Shown piece by piece: positions 11,187 through 22,300 of a stretch of DNA of 64,000 nt. Both the position numbers and the translations under genes were made by a program. How positions within the stretch are numbered: the first letter of the stretch is position 1; every line of letters begins with the position of its first letter. Location: positions 38,137,190 to 38,201,189 of the forward strand of contig NC_090254.1 in assembly GCF_037325665.1 (NCBI RefSeq), read 5' to 3'. The DNA is from Littorina saxatilis (lineage: Eukaryota > Mollusca > Gastropoda > Littorinimorpha > Littorinidae). The notes under the pieces were generated by a model, which was not told where the DNA came from, searched no databases, and saw nothing but the letters and a program-made list of their open reading frames with translations.

Positions 11187-11667
11187 TTCTTCTTCTTGCG
11201 TTCGCCGTCTTTTTTTGTTTTGTGTCATGGTTGGCGTTGATGCGTGGTACCATGGTTTATTAGAGTGCGCCGTGCAGCCCAGTACCTCCGTCTTCAGCAC
11301 TCGAGGTTTCTGTCGGGGTTTCCTCACCCTTAGCTCATGGCCCGTCCGTCCTACCCTGAGAGCACAGGGGGGAGGATTTGCCGGGATCCCACCCGGAGCT
11401 AGGGTTTTAATGCGCCCATAGTCGCATTAGATGAGTCCCGTCGAGGGGCGATGGAGCATTTCGAAGAGAGTAGCAGTGCCGCCTGCAACCCCACTCCACC
11501 CTGGTAGGAAACACCGCCAGTTTGGTCCGCGGCCGCAAGCGGCTGGTCTTCATATCTGAACTGACTTGAGTCCGTTCCCCTACCCGCCACCCGGGGACGC
11601 GCTGGGTTGGGGGTGGTCGCCCCACTGAAAATCCCACACTGGGTTAAAGAAGTTCAGCCTGTCCCAG
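11187..11667 (-). mobile_element. Unclassified 481-bp retroposon with 13-bp target duplication
   Basis: A 13-bp direct repeat, AGTGTTGATATTC, flanks the element exactly (11174-11186 and 11668-11680). On the minus strand the 3' end is a GAA-repeat tail after a GCGAACGCAAG motif like that of the SINEs. The body, unrelated to the other SINEs here, is G+C-rich (TGGCGGGTAGGGGAACGG, CCCTAGCTCCGGGTGGG). No tRNA-like A/B boxes are evident at the 5' end (GGGACAGGCTGAACTTC). It contains no convincing reading frame. Confidence 0.7.
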
Positions 11668-12208
11668 AGTGTTGATATTCAAACAATAACAAAATGAAGC
11701 TTTCCACTCAAACACCACAAACACAAGACAACACGCGTATGGTTTGAAATGCACTTTGCTTTTTATTTCAACTCTTGTACATTTAAATGGAAATGTTTAC
11801 CAGAGCCACGAATTATGCAACAATTGAATGGAACACATGTACAAAAAAAACATCAGACGTAATAATCTATCAAGACAGCAAAAAGTCAGAGATTTTCTGA
11901 CCATCAGTTTCTTCAGTCAACTGCATTGCACAGGAGAAGCAGGGGTTAGCTCAAGAAAAGAAGGGAGATAATACGCCAGGAAAAAGGAGAAAAACTGGTA
12001 TGTATTAAAACCAAGAGTTATCGGTAATGGCCAAGAGTGAGCGGATCGCGCACAACCCTGCCGGATTTCTTACAAAGTTACGAACTTTTGTTTTTTTCAT
12101 TTGTTTGACAGGAAGGCGAGCCTAAGCAAATGGTAATGAGCTAAACTGGTATGAACAGATTAAATATATGAAAATAAAAATAAATTGAAAAGGTCCCATA
12201 CACCCTGC

Positions 12209-12566
12209 TTAGGCCACACAAAAAAAGTTGTATGTTTCTGGTCACCCGACCCTACCTAGTTTTTTCCCGCCGACCCTAGACTTTTTTTTATTGCTTTTGT
12301 AAAAAAAAAGAAGAAAAAAAGCGTCAAAACGAAAGTAACAGACGGCAGACGACACAATGGGGATAGCCCCGCATCCCTTTTGTCTCATTTGTTTTGTACT
12401 GTGTTGTCTTTCTCTTTGTATAGTAAGTCCAGTCTCTTTGCGTCACTGTATAGTTATTTTCTACCCTGACCAACAACAACAACAACAAAAATAATCCCTA
12501 CCTACCTACCCTATTTTTTGTAGCCATGTTACCAGAAACGTACAACTTTTTTTGGGGGGGCCTTAG
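12209..12566. mobile_element. MITE with TIRs of about 38 bp (AGGCC...AAAAAAAGTTGTA)
   Basis: The left end, AGGCCACACAAAAAAAGTTG, and the right end, read inverted, share an AAAAAAAGTTGTA(C/T)GTTTCTGGT core. The interior is non-coding and has an ACA-repeat run. Related in layout to the MITE at 17756-18052. Confidence 0.6.
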
Positions 12567-13456
12567 CCAAAAACACTACCTCGCAATCACCCCACCCCCT
12601 ACGAATTTCAAACATAAATCACCTCACCCCACCACACGATCTTAAGATTCAGGACTGCACTTCATTATCCTGTAAATGTTGAGATATGCTTTTATTAGAG
12701 TTTTCGTCCGAAGACGACACTGTTTATAAATTTAGAACTCCAAAAAGTGCTATTTTCACCTGGGAAACTGGTAATGTTAAAATCACATCACATCACATTA
12801 CTCTTGGAAGAAACATTTTCGCATCACTGAAAAGCGTGATTTCATGTTCACACTTCTTTAATGTGTTATCAATACATGTCAATACTAAGTCTTGTTGACC
12901 ATCATTAAATTGCTGCCAGTGAGGACGCTACTTCTCAATTCATCTTTCACACTGTAGCATGTTGATCATCAGCTGTGTAGGTATGGAACGCCAAAGCTGA
13001 CTTTTTACCGGGTAAAATCTACCGATAGATTTTAAAATCTTCCCTGTAAATTAGCAAAGCTACCGGGTATCTCTGCACTGGATTTGTAACCAACACTGAG
13101 CAATGACGTAACGCTGACTCATCAGTCAGGCTATTGAGTAGAAAGAGGACAGAACTTGGTTGAAAACAGTGCGAGCACGTAGGCCTACTGACAATCAAGC
13201 TTTGAACGGATATTGCATGCAGCCATCTATTTGCCACGTGCTAATTTATTTACATTCCGCTTATCGGTTAACACGTACCCGTCTGAGTCACTTCACCAAC
13301 GCACATAGGTTACATCTCAACGTTCCACCATTGCAGCAGCTAGTCTGTGTGTGGAATTAGAACCGATACTTCCCGGGTTTATTCTACAAAACTATCGTCG
13401 TCAATCACACGTGTGTGAAACATGACGTCATAATGACATCTCAGCCTGCGATGGCG

Positions 13457-13824
13457 GCTTTCTTTCGTTATTTGGTGTTTAACGTCGTTTTCAACCACGA
13501 AGGTTATATCGCGACGGGGAAAGGGGGTAGATGGGATAGAGCCACTTGTCAATTGTTTCTTGTTCACAAAAGCACTAATCAAAAATTTGCTCCAGGGGCT
13601 TGCAACGTAGTACAATATATGACCTTACTGGGAGAATGCAAGTTTCCAGTACAAAGGACTTAACATTTCTTACATACTGCTTGACTAAAATCTTTACAAA
13701 AATTGACTATATTCTATACAAGAAACACTTAACAAGGGTAAAAGGAGAAACAGAATCCGTTAGTCGCCTCTTACGACATGCTGGGGAGCATCGGGTAAAT
13801 TCTTCCCCCTAACCCGCGGGGGGA
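13457..13824 (-). mobile_element. Conserved mollusc-type SINE/repeat (ends in AAACACCAAATAAAG)
   Basis: On the minus strand it begins CCCCGCGGGTTAGGGGGAAG, carries GTCGTAAGAGGCGACTAACG, and ends TTCGTGGTTGAAAACGACG then TTAAACACCAAATAAAGAAAG. I recall this terminal motif as common in mollusc genomes (memory only). Non-coding. Confidence 0.5.
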
Positions 13825-14194
13825 TGTCGATTTTAAAGTCAGTCCTGTAAATAACAAAGCAGTTTATCTACAGTTCCTCTTACCTTACACAATTCTGTCA
13901 TAATCAGCCCCATTTCATCATTGAAAAACGGAGCGCTCGGCTTCATTATTCTGATCACCGGAACAGTTTCTACCACATCATGTTCTGCTGTTATTGTCAT
14001 CATGACTGTTGTCATAACAACAAGGAAATACGACGGTATACAATTTTGGCTCTGACGCAAAGCAGTCCATCAACTGACGAAATACATTTCTGCCATTCAC
14101 ACAAACAAACACATCTCTGTTTGCAGCATTGAACTTGTAGTTAGGCCGCAAAAAAGCTGATCAACTTTCTCGGAGAATCTGTGGGGTTTTCCTT

Positions 14195-14455
14195 CAGCTA
14201 TGAAACACTGTAAGGGTTCTGTAGGGTTTTTCATTCTGCTATGAAACACTGTCAGGGTTTTGTCGGGTTTTCTTCAACGATGAAACACGATCAGGGTTTT
14301 GTCGGGTTTTCCTTCAGCTATGAAACTCTGTAAAGGTTTTGTCGGCTTTTCCTTCAGATATGAAACACGGTCAGGGTTTTGTCGGGTTTGTCTTCAGCTA
14401 TGAAACACTGTTAAGGTTTTCTCGGATTTTCATTCAGATATGAAACACTGTCAGA
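14195..14455 (+). repeat. 40-bp minisatellite (about 7 units) in the PH-gene 3' UTR
   Basis: TGAAACACTG recurs at 14201, 14242, 14281, 14321, 14361, 14401 and 14441, giving a 40-bp period with a GGGTTTTGTCGGGTTTTC-like core. It lies just downstream of the PH-gene stop codon, probably in the 3' UTR. Confidence 0.88.
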
Positions 14456-14496
14456 GTTTTACTAGTATTGTAATCTTCGTCTTCACCAATGCGAGA

Positions 14497-14645
14497 TGGA
14501 CACAGCCCAGGTTGACTCTGTTGACAGGAAGAAGCAAGGTTTCCAGTATTGAAAGAAGCAATGCTGTTTGGACACAGCACAGGTTGACTCTGTTGACAGG
14601 AAGAAGCATTAAGGGTTTCCAGTATTGAAAGAAGCAATGCTGTTT
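14497..14645 (+). repeat. Tandem duplication, about 72 bp, two copies
   Basis: GTTGACTCTGTTGACAGGAA recurs at 14511 and 14583, with the following GTTTCCAGTATTGAAAG shared. It sits between the PH-gene stop codon and the 40-bp minisatellite. Confidence 0.88.
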
Positions 14646-14670
14646 CACTGTGTAATGTCTCTGTGTTCTT

Positions 14671-14718
14671 TTAGGTTGGGGCCTCACCAATAATCTGTCT
14701 TGACATTTCTTCGAACGC
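14671..14718 (-). CDS. PH-protein terminal exon (15 codons and stop)
   Basis: After a TTTTGCAG acceptor it reads [15 protein letters not shown] then TAA in phase 0, extending the helix begun by AMATIE in the previous exon. Short, so somewhat less certain. Confidence 0.7.
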   Translation of the reverse strand, partial: AFEEMSRQIIGEAPT

Positions 14719-16255
14719 CTGCAAAACAAACAGAATTGTTTTGTCAGCAAACAAATTTGTGCAGACATATTACTACCAGAAGACAAGTTTTGAAACATTC
14801 CCTTTCAAAATTTGAAAATAATGTCATGGGAGGTGTTGAAACAATATCACAAATACAGAACTAATGTACATTTTAGCATCCACAATGAACAGAAATCATT
14901 ACTTGGACTTTGAACAGTCAAAGCATGCATCGCGCTGAGATTCTACATCACCCTTTACTGAAAACGGCGAACATTTGGGGAAGAGAGGGAGGGGCTCCTC
15001 TAGTCTGAATCACAAAATAACTACTGCAAATATAGCAGGGCACCCCACAAAATATTAATGCTCTATCCAGAGGGTCCCGGGCCCTAAATTTAAATGAAGG
15101 GGGTTCCCGTCACGGGAACTTTAGATGGCCCCAAAGTCACAAAATGCCTGACAAGAAACTTCACCAAATGGCAACTCGTGGACTTCTCGATGCTCACCTC
15201 AATGGTTGCCATGGCATCAGGGTCCACCTGTCGCCTTGGTGTTCTTGGGTCGTCATGGCAACGCTGCGAACTGCCCGATCTGCTATTGCGTTGACCTTGA
15301 CCTTTGTCGCTTGACGTTGACTCCGTGGAGCGCATGGACCTGGGCGAGGAGACGGGGGAGGGGATGTCTGCACCGTTGAAGGAGGAAGGGGGAGGGAGGA
15401 AGGCCTCCCCGCCCCCCTCTTCGCTGTCCTGACTGGCATCACGCGCAGGCCACGTGCGCATCAGGCGATGAGTCAGGTCGATGACGTCAGGCGCGTGCTG
15501 GTCGTTGAGGTTCCCGTCCTCCGACACAGGCGACGGTCGGTCGTCCCCGTCGTCCCTGTCGATGGAGCTCTCCTGCGAGGATTTCTTACCACGGTACCAC
15601 CCGGCCCTGGCGAAAGTCCGGTGAGCCAGTTTCTGCATGGAGCTCTTTAAGCTGTTGCTGCGCATGATCCCGCTGTCTTCGTTCACCAAACTGTCCACAC
15701 CGCTCAGGCGCGGGCTTCTCGCACCACCACCACCACCACCACTACTAGCCTCAACACTAGAACTCTCCAAATCCTGAGACAAGCGCGACCCCGACTTTCG
15801 ACCTCGTGACAACTTCCGGTCAAGGGTCCTGACCCCGCCGTTCTGCACAAGGTCACGGTCGATGGCTGAGAGGTGGTCGGAGAGGGTCTTGAGCTGTTCA
15901 ACGACGTCGGGATTGTGGGGGGCGTGGGGGTCCTCTCCCCCGCTCGGAGGCTTCTTCTTGCCGAAGGTGAAGCGGGATTTCTTGGTCGTGTGGCCGTTGG
16001 AGTGGATGTGTTTCTGCAGCGTGTCCATCTGGAGAGGGAGAAATGTATCGTATGATGGTTAGAAAATTACGGATAAGATTTTTTTTGATTTTTTTTACCT
16101 TCATTTGCTTTTTAAAGGACCCGGTTTTAGCAATCAGTGCAGGGAAATTTGCATGCTTAAATCTTTCTTATGTAGCATTTAAACTTGTTCAAGATAAGAA
16201 CAAATTTAGGAATCTGTCCGTGTGAGTGAGTGAGTGTGTGTGTGTGTGTGTGTGA

Positions 16256-16333
<78 letters not shown>

Positions 16334-19300
16334 CAGGAGATTGGTTCAGCAAAATAGTCTTACTTGGCCCAATTGGACATGTCATATATGTTTATATGCA
16401 TTTAGAACGTCAATTTCCCTTTGTTTCTCAAATCAAAATCGACTCAAGGCTTCAATAAGCTAAGAATCATGATTGTACCTTGATCTGAGTGGACATTCGT
16501 CGCTGACGAAGCCTTGTGAGGGTACAGATCTGCTCTCCGGTGGGTATGGGGTTGGGGGCGGGAACAGTGAGGCTCGGGTAACTCATCTCACTCTCGTCAA
16601 GACTCATCTGCTTTTGCTGCAAAAGAAAAACAGACAGACATGTGATCATGCTGTGAACAATTGAAAGGCTTAACACGCTTAATTGAATCGTATGGGGAAA
16701 TAATAGTAAAAATCAGATAAATGAATCCTTTCCGGCCAGGTACAGTGATACCTCTGTCGAACGAATTTGGAAATGTAACCTCAAATCGATCGTACTAGGG
16801 AGGGGTCGTAACATAAGTTTGGCTTGTTACCTCCAGTCAATAATCTGGAATGATATCGGTATTTTGCTTATGATGCCGCCCAATGTGATCATGCTTTTCT
16901 TCCATTAAACGCGACCATGGTAACTTGATGACTATTTAAATCTGTGTTAAATTCAAACTTACAAAACAAACGTTTTATACAAAGAAAGATGGACAAAACG
17001 GGTAAGAACCGTTCAAGTAGTTTTGCGTTTTTATCGTTTGTGTCTTGTTTGGCAGGGGTTGGGGGTGGCGGCTACAAGTTTTTCTGCCAAGTTGGTTGCC
17101 ACGTATTTGGCAACGAGCAGGCCTCAAATCCTTTTCTTTGACCGTATCTTTCACATATATTTTTAAACACAAAACTGATAGTTATATCAAAGAGTGTTAC
17201 CCCACGGAAAGAGGGGGCACTGCCTTCTCTGCGCTACTCGCGATGGTGATGCGAGCGGCTGGCAATGACCCCACAACATCGTTACGGCTTGACCGAGTAA
17301 AACGTTGCCACGGCGTGAGGAGGAATAGACGAGTGACGGACTGTTTTTGTTTTCGGCTGCTTAGATAATGATCGAAAAGACTGTTTTGTTTTGTTTCTGT
17401 ACAGAAAACACACTGGTCGTATTGTTTCCGTCATGTGGAAACTATTTCACACGCGCTCATGCAGTATTTGAAGAGATACATCCTATACGCAGTTGAAAGC
17501 GTACCAGGACGCGCCTGTCAACTGAACGAACATTCGCCAGCAAAGGTGTGTTGAGAAACGAACGAACGAAGTCAGACCAACAAAGCACAGAAATACAACA
17601 AGAAAGCAAAAATACCCTTATTCATTGACCTTTCTTCTGTGCTTACTTTCTGTTTTACCTCTCACTACTTCTCCTCCGTTGTCCATAAATATGATTTGCC
17701 TCTTTCAACTAAAAAGTAAATACAGTCGAACCACCCCCAAACCCCGCGTTCCATTTAGGCCAACAAAAAAAATAGGTGTGGTTAAGGTAACATAGCCACA
17801 AAACAAAAATAGGGTAGGAAGGTAGGCAATCACTTTTTTTTTCTTTTTTTTTTCTAATGTGTACAAATTAAACCTACTTGACAGGGAAATAAGTGTGCGA
17901 CTCGAGCGCTGTCGCTTTCATTGCGTTTTCTGCACTCGTTGTTTTTTTTTTGTTTTGTTTTTTTGTTTGTTGACAAAAACATTATAGGGTCGGCCCCTAA
18001 AAATAGGGTAGGTCGGGTTACCGTAACCACACCTATTTTTTTTTTAGGCCTTAAGACCAACCGATTGAAATCTCCCTCACTTTTAAGACCCTGTCTTCCC
18101 AAAGTGTTGTGTTGATGTAGTCAAGTGGCGTATCCAGTCTTTTTGTGTAATTATCTCCTGCCCGACCCAGTTGCCTCCCCTGTCTATTATCTTCCCCTGA
18201 CCCAAGTTGTGTCTCCCGCTAAGATTATTGTGTGTTTACTATCGTAGGGTAGACTCTTGACCGGATTCCTTTCTAACCTCTTATCTCAGATTTAGGTGGT
18301 CGTTATGTAATGTGCCGCCAGACTGTCTGGGTATCGTTGGACGGCGTTTTGTCAAGTGGGTGTCATTTCTTTTGACAGGGTGGCTTGGAGGTTTTAGTCT
18401 CTTACCCCCCCCCCCCCCCTTCTTTGTAACTGGTTGTAATCTTATCCGGTGTGCGTAATATTTCCGGTGCGTGACACCGACACGGCTCTCTGCATCGCCA
18501 CAGGGTATCGGAAGTGACCAGCCTTTAAAAGGGAGAGCATTAGGCTAGATCAGCAGACGCGTTTAGTGAGACCGATCATCGAGTGAGCTGTGTGCTGCTC
18601 ATATGTTGTTCTCGTGAAAGTGTCGAACCTCTGCCCAAATTTATCGCGACTTGTGAATTCGTGCTCTTGTGTTTACTGTTTCAAGTGTGCTCACTGAGGA
18701 GAATCTGTAAGTAACTAAATGTTTTATTCATTCCTTGTGCTTTATTCTTATGTTTCATTTGATGCTATGATGTTTGCATATATGTACATTTTTACGCCAT
18801 TTTGATCTATCAGAGAGATGTGTTTTCTAGATCAGTTTCTAATCACTTTCATGATTTGACACTGAAATTGAGCGTTAATAACTTCTAATATTTGATGACC
18901 AGTTGTTCTAAAGTTGTTTTAGTGTCTTGTGAATTAAAGACTCGTAAGAGAATCAAGTAAGGCAGACTCGTTCTCATACGTTTCGGTGTGTCCCTTTTTC
19001 CGCCAGTTCAATGGGCTTTGTTTGGGGAAAACACATATACACATTTTGTACTAGCATTCCACTGGGCTAAATAATGTCTAGCACATAAAACTCGCGCGTG
19101 TATCGTAACCCATGTGTATCGTTGCCATTTTTCCCCATTTTATCACATATTATTTCTGGAGATCAGTAAAGTCTGAGTAGTAGTCGGTTAAAAGCCCAAA
19201 GTTAAGCCCTCAGTGCCATTGGCCCGTGAAGCTACCTATTTACGATTTAGGCGCAGAAACCCCTACAATTGATGAACGGGAATTATGGTTGACATATTAT

Positions 19301-22300
19301 TTTGGGTAATGAACTCGTATCATGAGTTATCTTTCTTATTCTTGTCGTTATTATTCAACTCGATGAAGATGTGTCTTCATGGCGATGAACATACTTAGTA
19401 ATAACAATTATTTTGCAGTTGCGGTTCATGCAGTTGGTTAATTTATGTAGAGCATTTTCCTATGCAAGGCTTAGGCCTAAGGGAAGATGTTGGTTACTTC
19501 CCTTGACATTAGCTGTTGTGGAGTTGTTTAACTCACTGTGGATTCTCTTTCAGAGAATGCTGTGTCTGCAGGATTTTGGCTGTATTGTTTAGGTTTATTG
19601 TGGAATGTATGTATGGTTAGGATGCATTGGTATGAATGGTGCGTTTTACTTGTTATGCCATGTACTTATATTATGTTTTCTTTTCTTTTCATGTGTCATC
19701 AGACACTGCTTTCTGGTGTTTGCTTTCTGGTGTTTACTTTCTGGTGTTTGCTTTCTGGTATACGTTAAGTAAAAGTCACGTTATCGCAACCTCTGTCTTG
19801 GCGTCTCATTTATGCTTCCTGGCCTATTCCCCCCCTTCCACTCCACCCTATCACATCTGGCGCTGCGAGCAGGATTCAGGAAGTAGAGACGCCGTAGTTT
19901 AACACCAGAAAGCAGGGGTAGCAGTGTAGGAGGTACTCGGCGTATCCAAGATGGCGGTCGACGGGGTTCCTAGACCCCAGTGGCAGATGTTCTCCCCTCC
20001 CAGGCTTCCCCTCTTCACTAGCAGCAAAGATGGCTGTCTGCTAGACGACTACGTCACAGAGGCTCGTCGCATCATTGCCCACTTCAACCTGGAGGCGCTG
20101 GGCGGCGAGGCTGCTGAATGGCTGATCCAGTCACTTGCTGGGCCTGCCAAGAAGGAGATCAACCTGCACCCCCCTCAGGCGACTGCCACTGCCAACTTAG
20201 TCTTGACCATCCTGCAGGACACGTTTGGGGACCACGCCAGCATTTCCACTCTACTAGCGTCGTTCTACAGCATCTCCCAGAGTCAAGAGGAGGGCATTCT
20301 CTCATATGCCCACAGGTTGCAGGCTCTGCAGGTGAAGACGAATGCTGATGTTGCCGGTACGGTTTCCGATGCTGCACTTCGTGATCGATTCATGCACGGA
20401 CTGTTCTTGCCTGCAATGAGACGGGACCTCATGCGCTTTGCGAGAGGGCGTGAGGCTGTCACTTTTGCGGCAGTCCGTGCAGAAGCTCTCAGGTGGATGA
20501 GGGAAGATTTCGAGGTGGTGGCGAAGCAACAAACGGCTGTTTATACACAGATGGGTGCAGAGTTAGGCAGACTGCAGGTGAATGTTAGCGAACTCGCCGT
20601 CAAGTCAACAGAGCTACGCGCTGCCCAGCACCAACGCCCGCCGGCTGCCTCTCGTCAACAGCAACCATCCGCGAAGCCACGTTGTTGGCTTTGCAACCGC
20701 CACGGGCATCTGCAGAACAGGTGCCCTACCAAGCGTCATAGAGGTGAACAACTGCTGTCATGGAGACAGCCAAGTGAGAAACGCGTGAGTCATCAATCAA
20801 CATCCATCACGGCGCAACCTCTCCTTGAGCAAAGCTGTCAGACAGAGGAACAGCATCGGCTGGCGACAACCCCTGTCCCCGTGCAGCTACACGACGCTCA
20901 GCTGATTTCATTTTGGGATTCGTTACTTAATCTTGCCCCTGTACCCCGAGTCCCTGCTACCCCAACGTTCCCGGACCGAGGCACTGTCTGCATCGCACGC
21001 CCTGTCTTCCCCCCACCCATCCAGCCTCTTCCGGTGCAGCCAGCAGCCCCTGCACCAGTTCCTGATCCACAGGCACCTCCAGCACGTGCCCAAGACCAGC
21101 CTCTGGCTAGAGACACAGAACCTCTGGTCCATCCTCCTGCTGCTGTGCCTGTGCGCCGCTCACAGCGTATACGGCAGAGATTGTCGTCGTTCTGAGCAGT
21201 CATGGGATTACCTTGATTTTATTTATTTTGAACAGTCGGATTTGTGTGAGTAATAAGTGTGCCGCTGTCATAACCCCGCTATCCGTCTATTGTGAACAGC
21301 CTAAATCGTAAATAGGTAGCTTTACGGGCCAATGGCACTGAGGGCTTAACTTTGGGCTTTTAACCGACTACTACTCAGACTTTACTGATCTCCAGAAATA
21401 ATATGTGATAAAATGGGGAAAAATGGCAACGATACACATGGGTTACGATACACGCGCGAGTTTTATGTGCTAGACATTATTTAGCCCAGTGGAATGCTAG
21501 TACAAAATGTGTATATGTGTTTTCCCCAAACAAAGCCCATTGAACTGGCGGAAAAAGGGACACACCGAAACGTATGAGAACGAGTCTGCCTTACTTGATT
21601 CTCTTACGAGTCTTTAATTCACAAGACACTAAAACAACTTTAGAACAACTGGTCATCAAATATTAGAAGTTATTAACGCTCAATTTCAGCGTCAAATCAT
21701 GAAAGTGATTAGAAACTGATCTAGAAAACACATCTCTCTGATAGATCAAAATGGCGTAAAAATGTACATATATGCAAACATCATAGCATCAAATGAAACA
21801 TAAGAATAAAGCACAAGGAATGAATAAAACATTTAGTTACTTACAGATTCTCCTCAGTGAGCACACTTGAAACAGTAAACACAAGAGCACGAATTCACAA
21901 GTCGCGATAAATTTGGGCAGAGGTTCGACACTTTCACGAGAACAACATATGAGCAGCACACAGCTCACTCGATGATCGGTCTCACTAAACGCGTCTGCTG
22001 ATCTAGCCTAATGCTCTCCCTTTTAAAGGCTGGTCACTTCCGATACCCTGTGGCGATGCAGAGAGCCGTGTCGGTGTCACGCACCGGAAATATTACGCAC
22101 ACCGGATAAGATTACAACCAGTTACAAAGAAGGGGGGGGGGGGGGGGTAAGAGACTAAAACCTCCAAGCCACCCTGTCAAAAGAAATGACACCCACTTGA
22201 CAAAACGCCGTCCAACGATACCCAGACAGTCTGGCGGCACATTACATAACGACCACCTAAATCTGAGATAAGAGGTTAGAAAGGAATCCGGTCAAGAGTC

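Larger units (their letters stand above)
3770..14670. other. Intergenic region between the MIB2-like 5' end and the PH-gene 3' end
   Basis: I see no protein-coding exon here. It holds the repeats listed separately, one tRNA gene, and AT-rich sequence without recognisable features at about 5000-6500, 8200-8900 and 9340-9690. Short SINE-tail-like pieces occur near 4838-5020 (TATATTGCGCC, AAGCGCATTACA) and 5735-5850. The MIB2-like promoter should lie just right of 3769, but no clear TATA or initiator stands out. Confidence 0.6.

Noticed and set aside
11215-11637. Several frames of 60-76 codons
   Set aside because: They lie inside the retroposon at 11187-11667, and no frame spans it or shows a motif.
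15862-16104. Overlapping frames opposite and beside PH-gene exon f
   Set aside because: Lower-quality frames in other phases of a confirmed exon with splice sites and phase agreement.
20898-21203. Antisense frames overlapping the gag genes (repeated at 22809-23114)
   Set aside because: Shadows of the G+C-rich, Pro-rich gag tail. They appear in both copies only because gag does.
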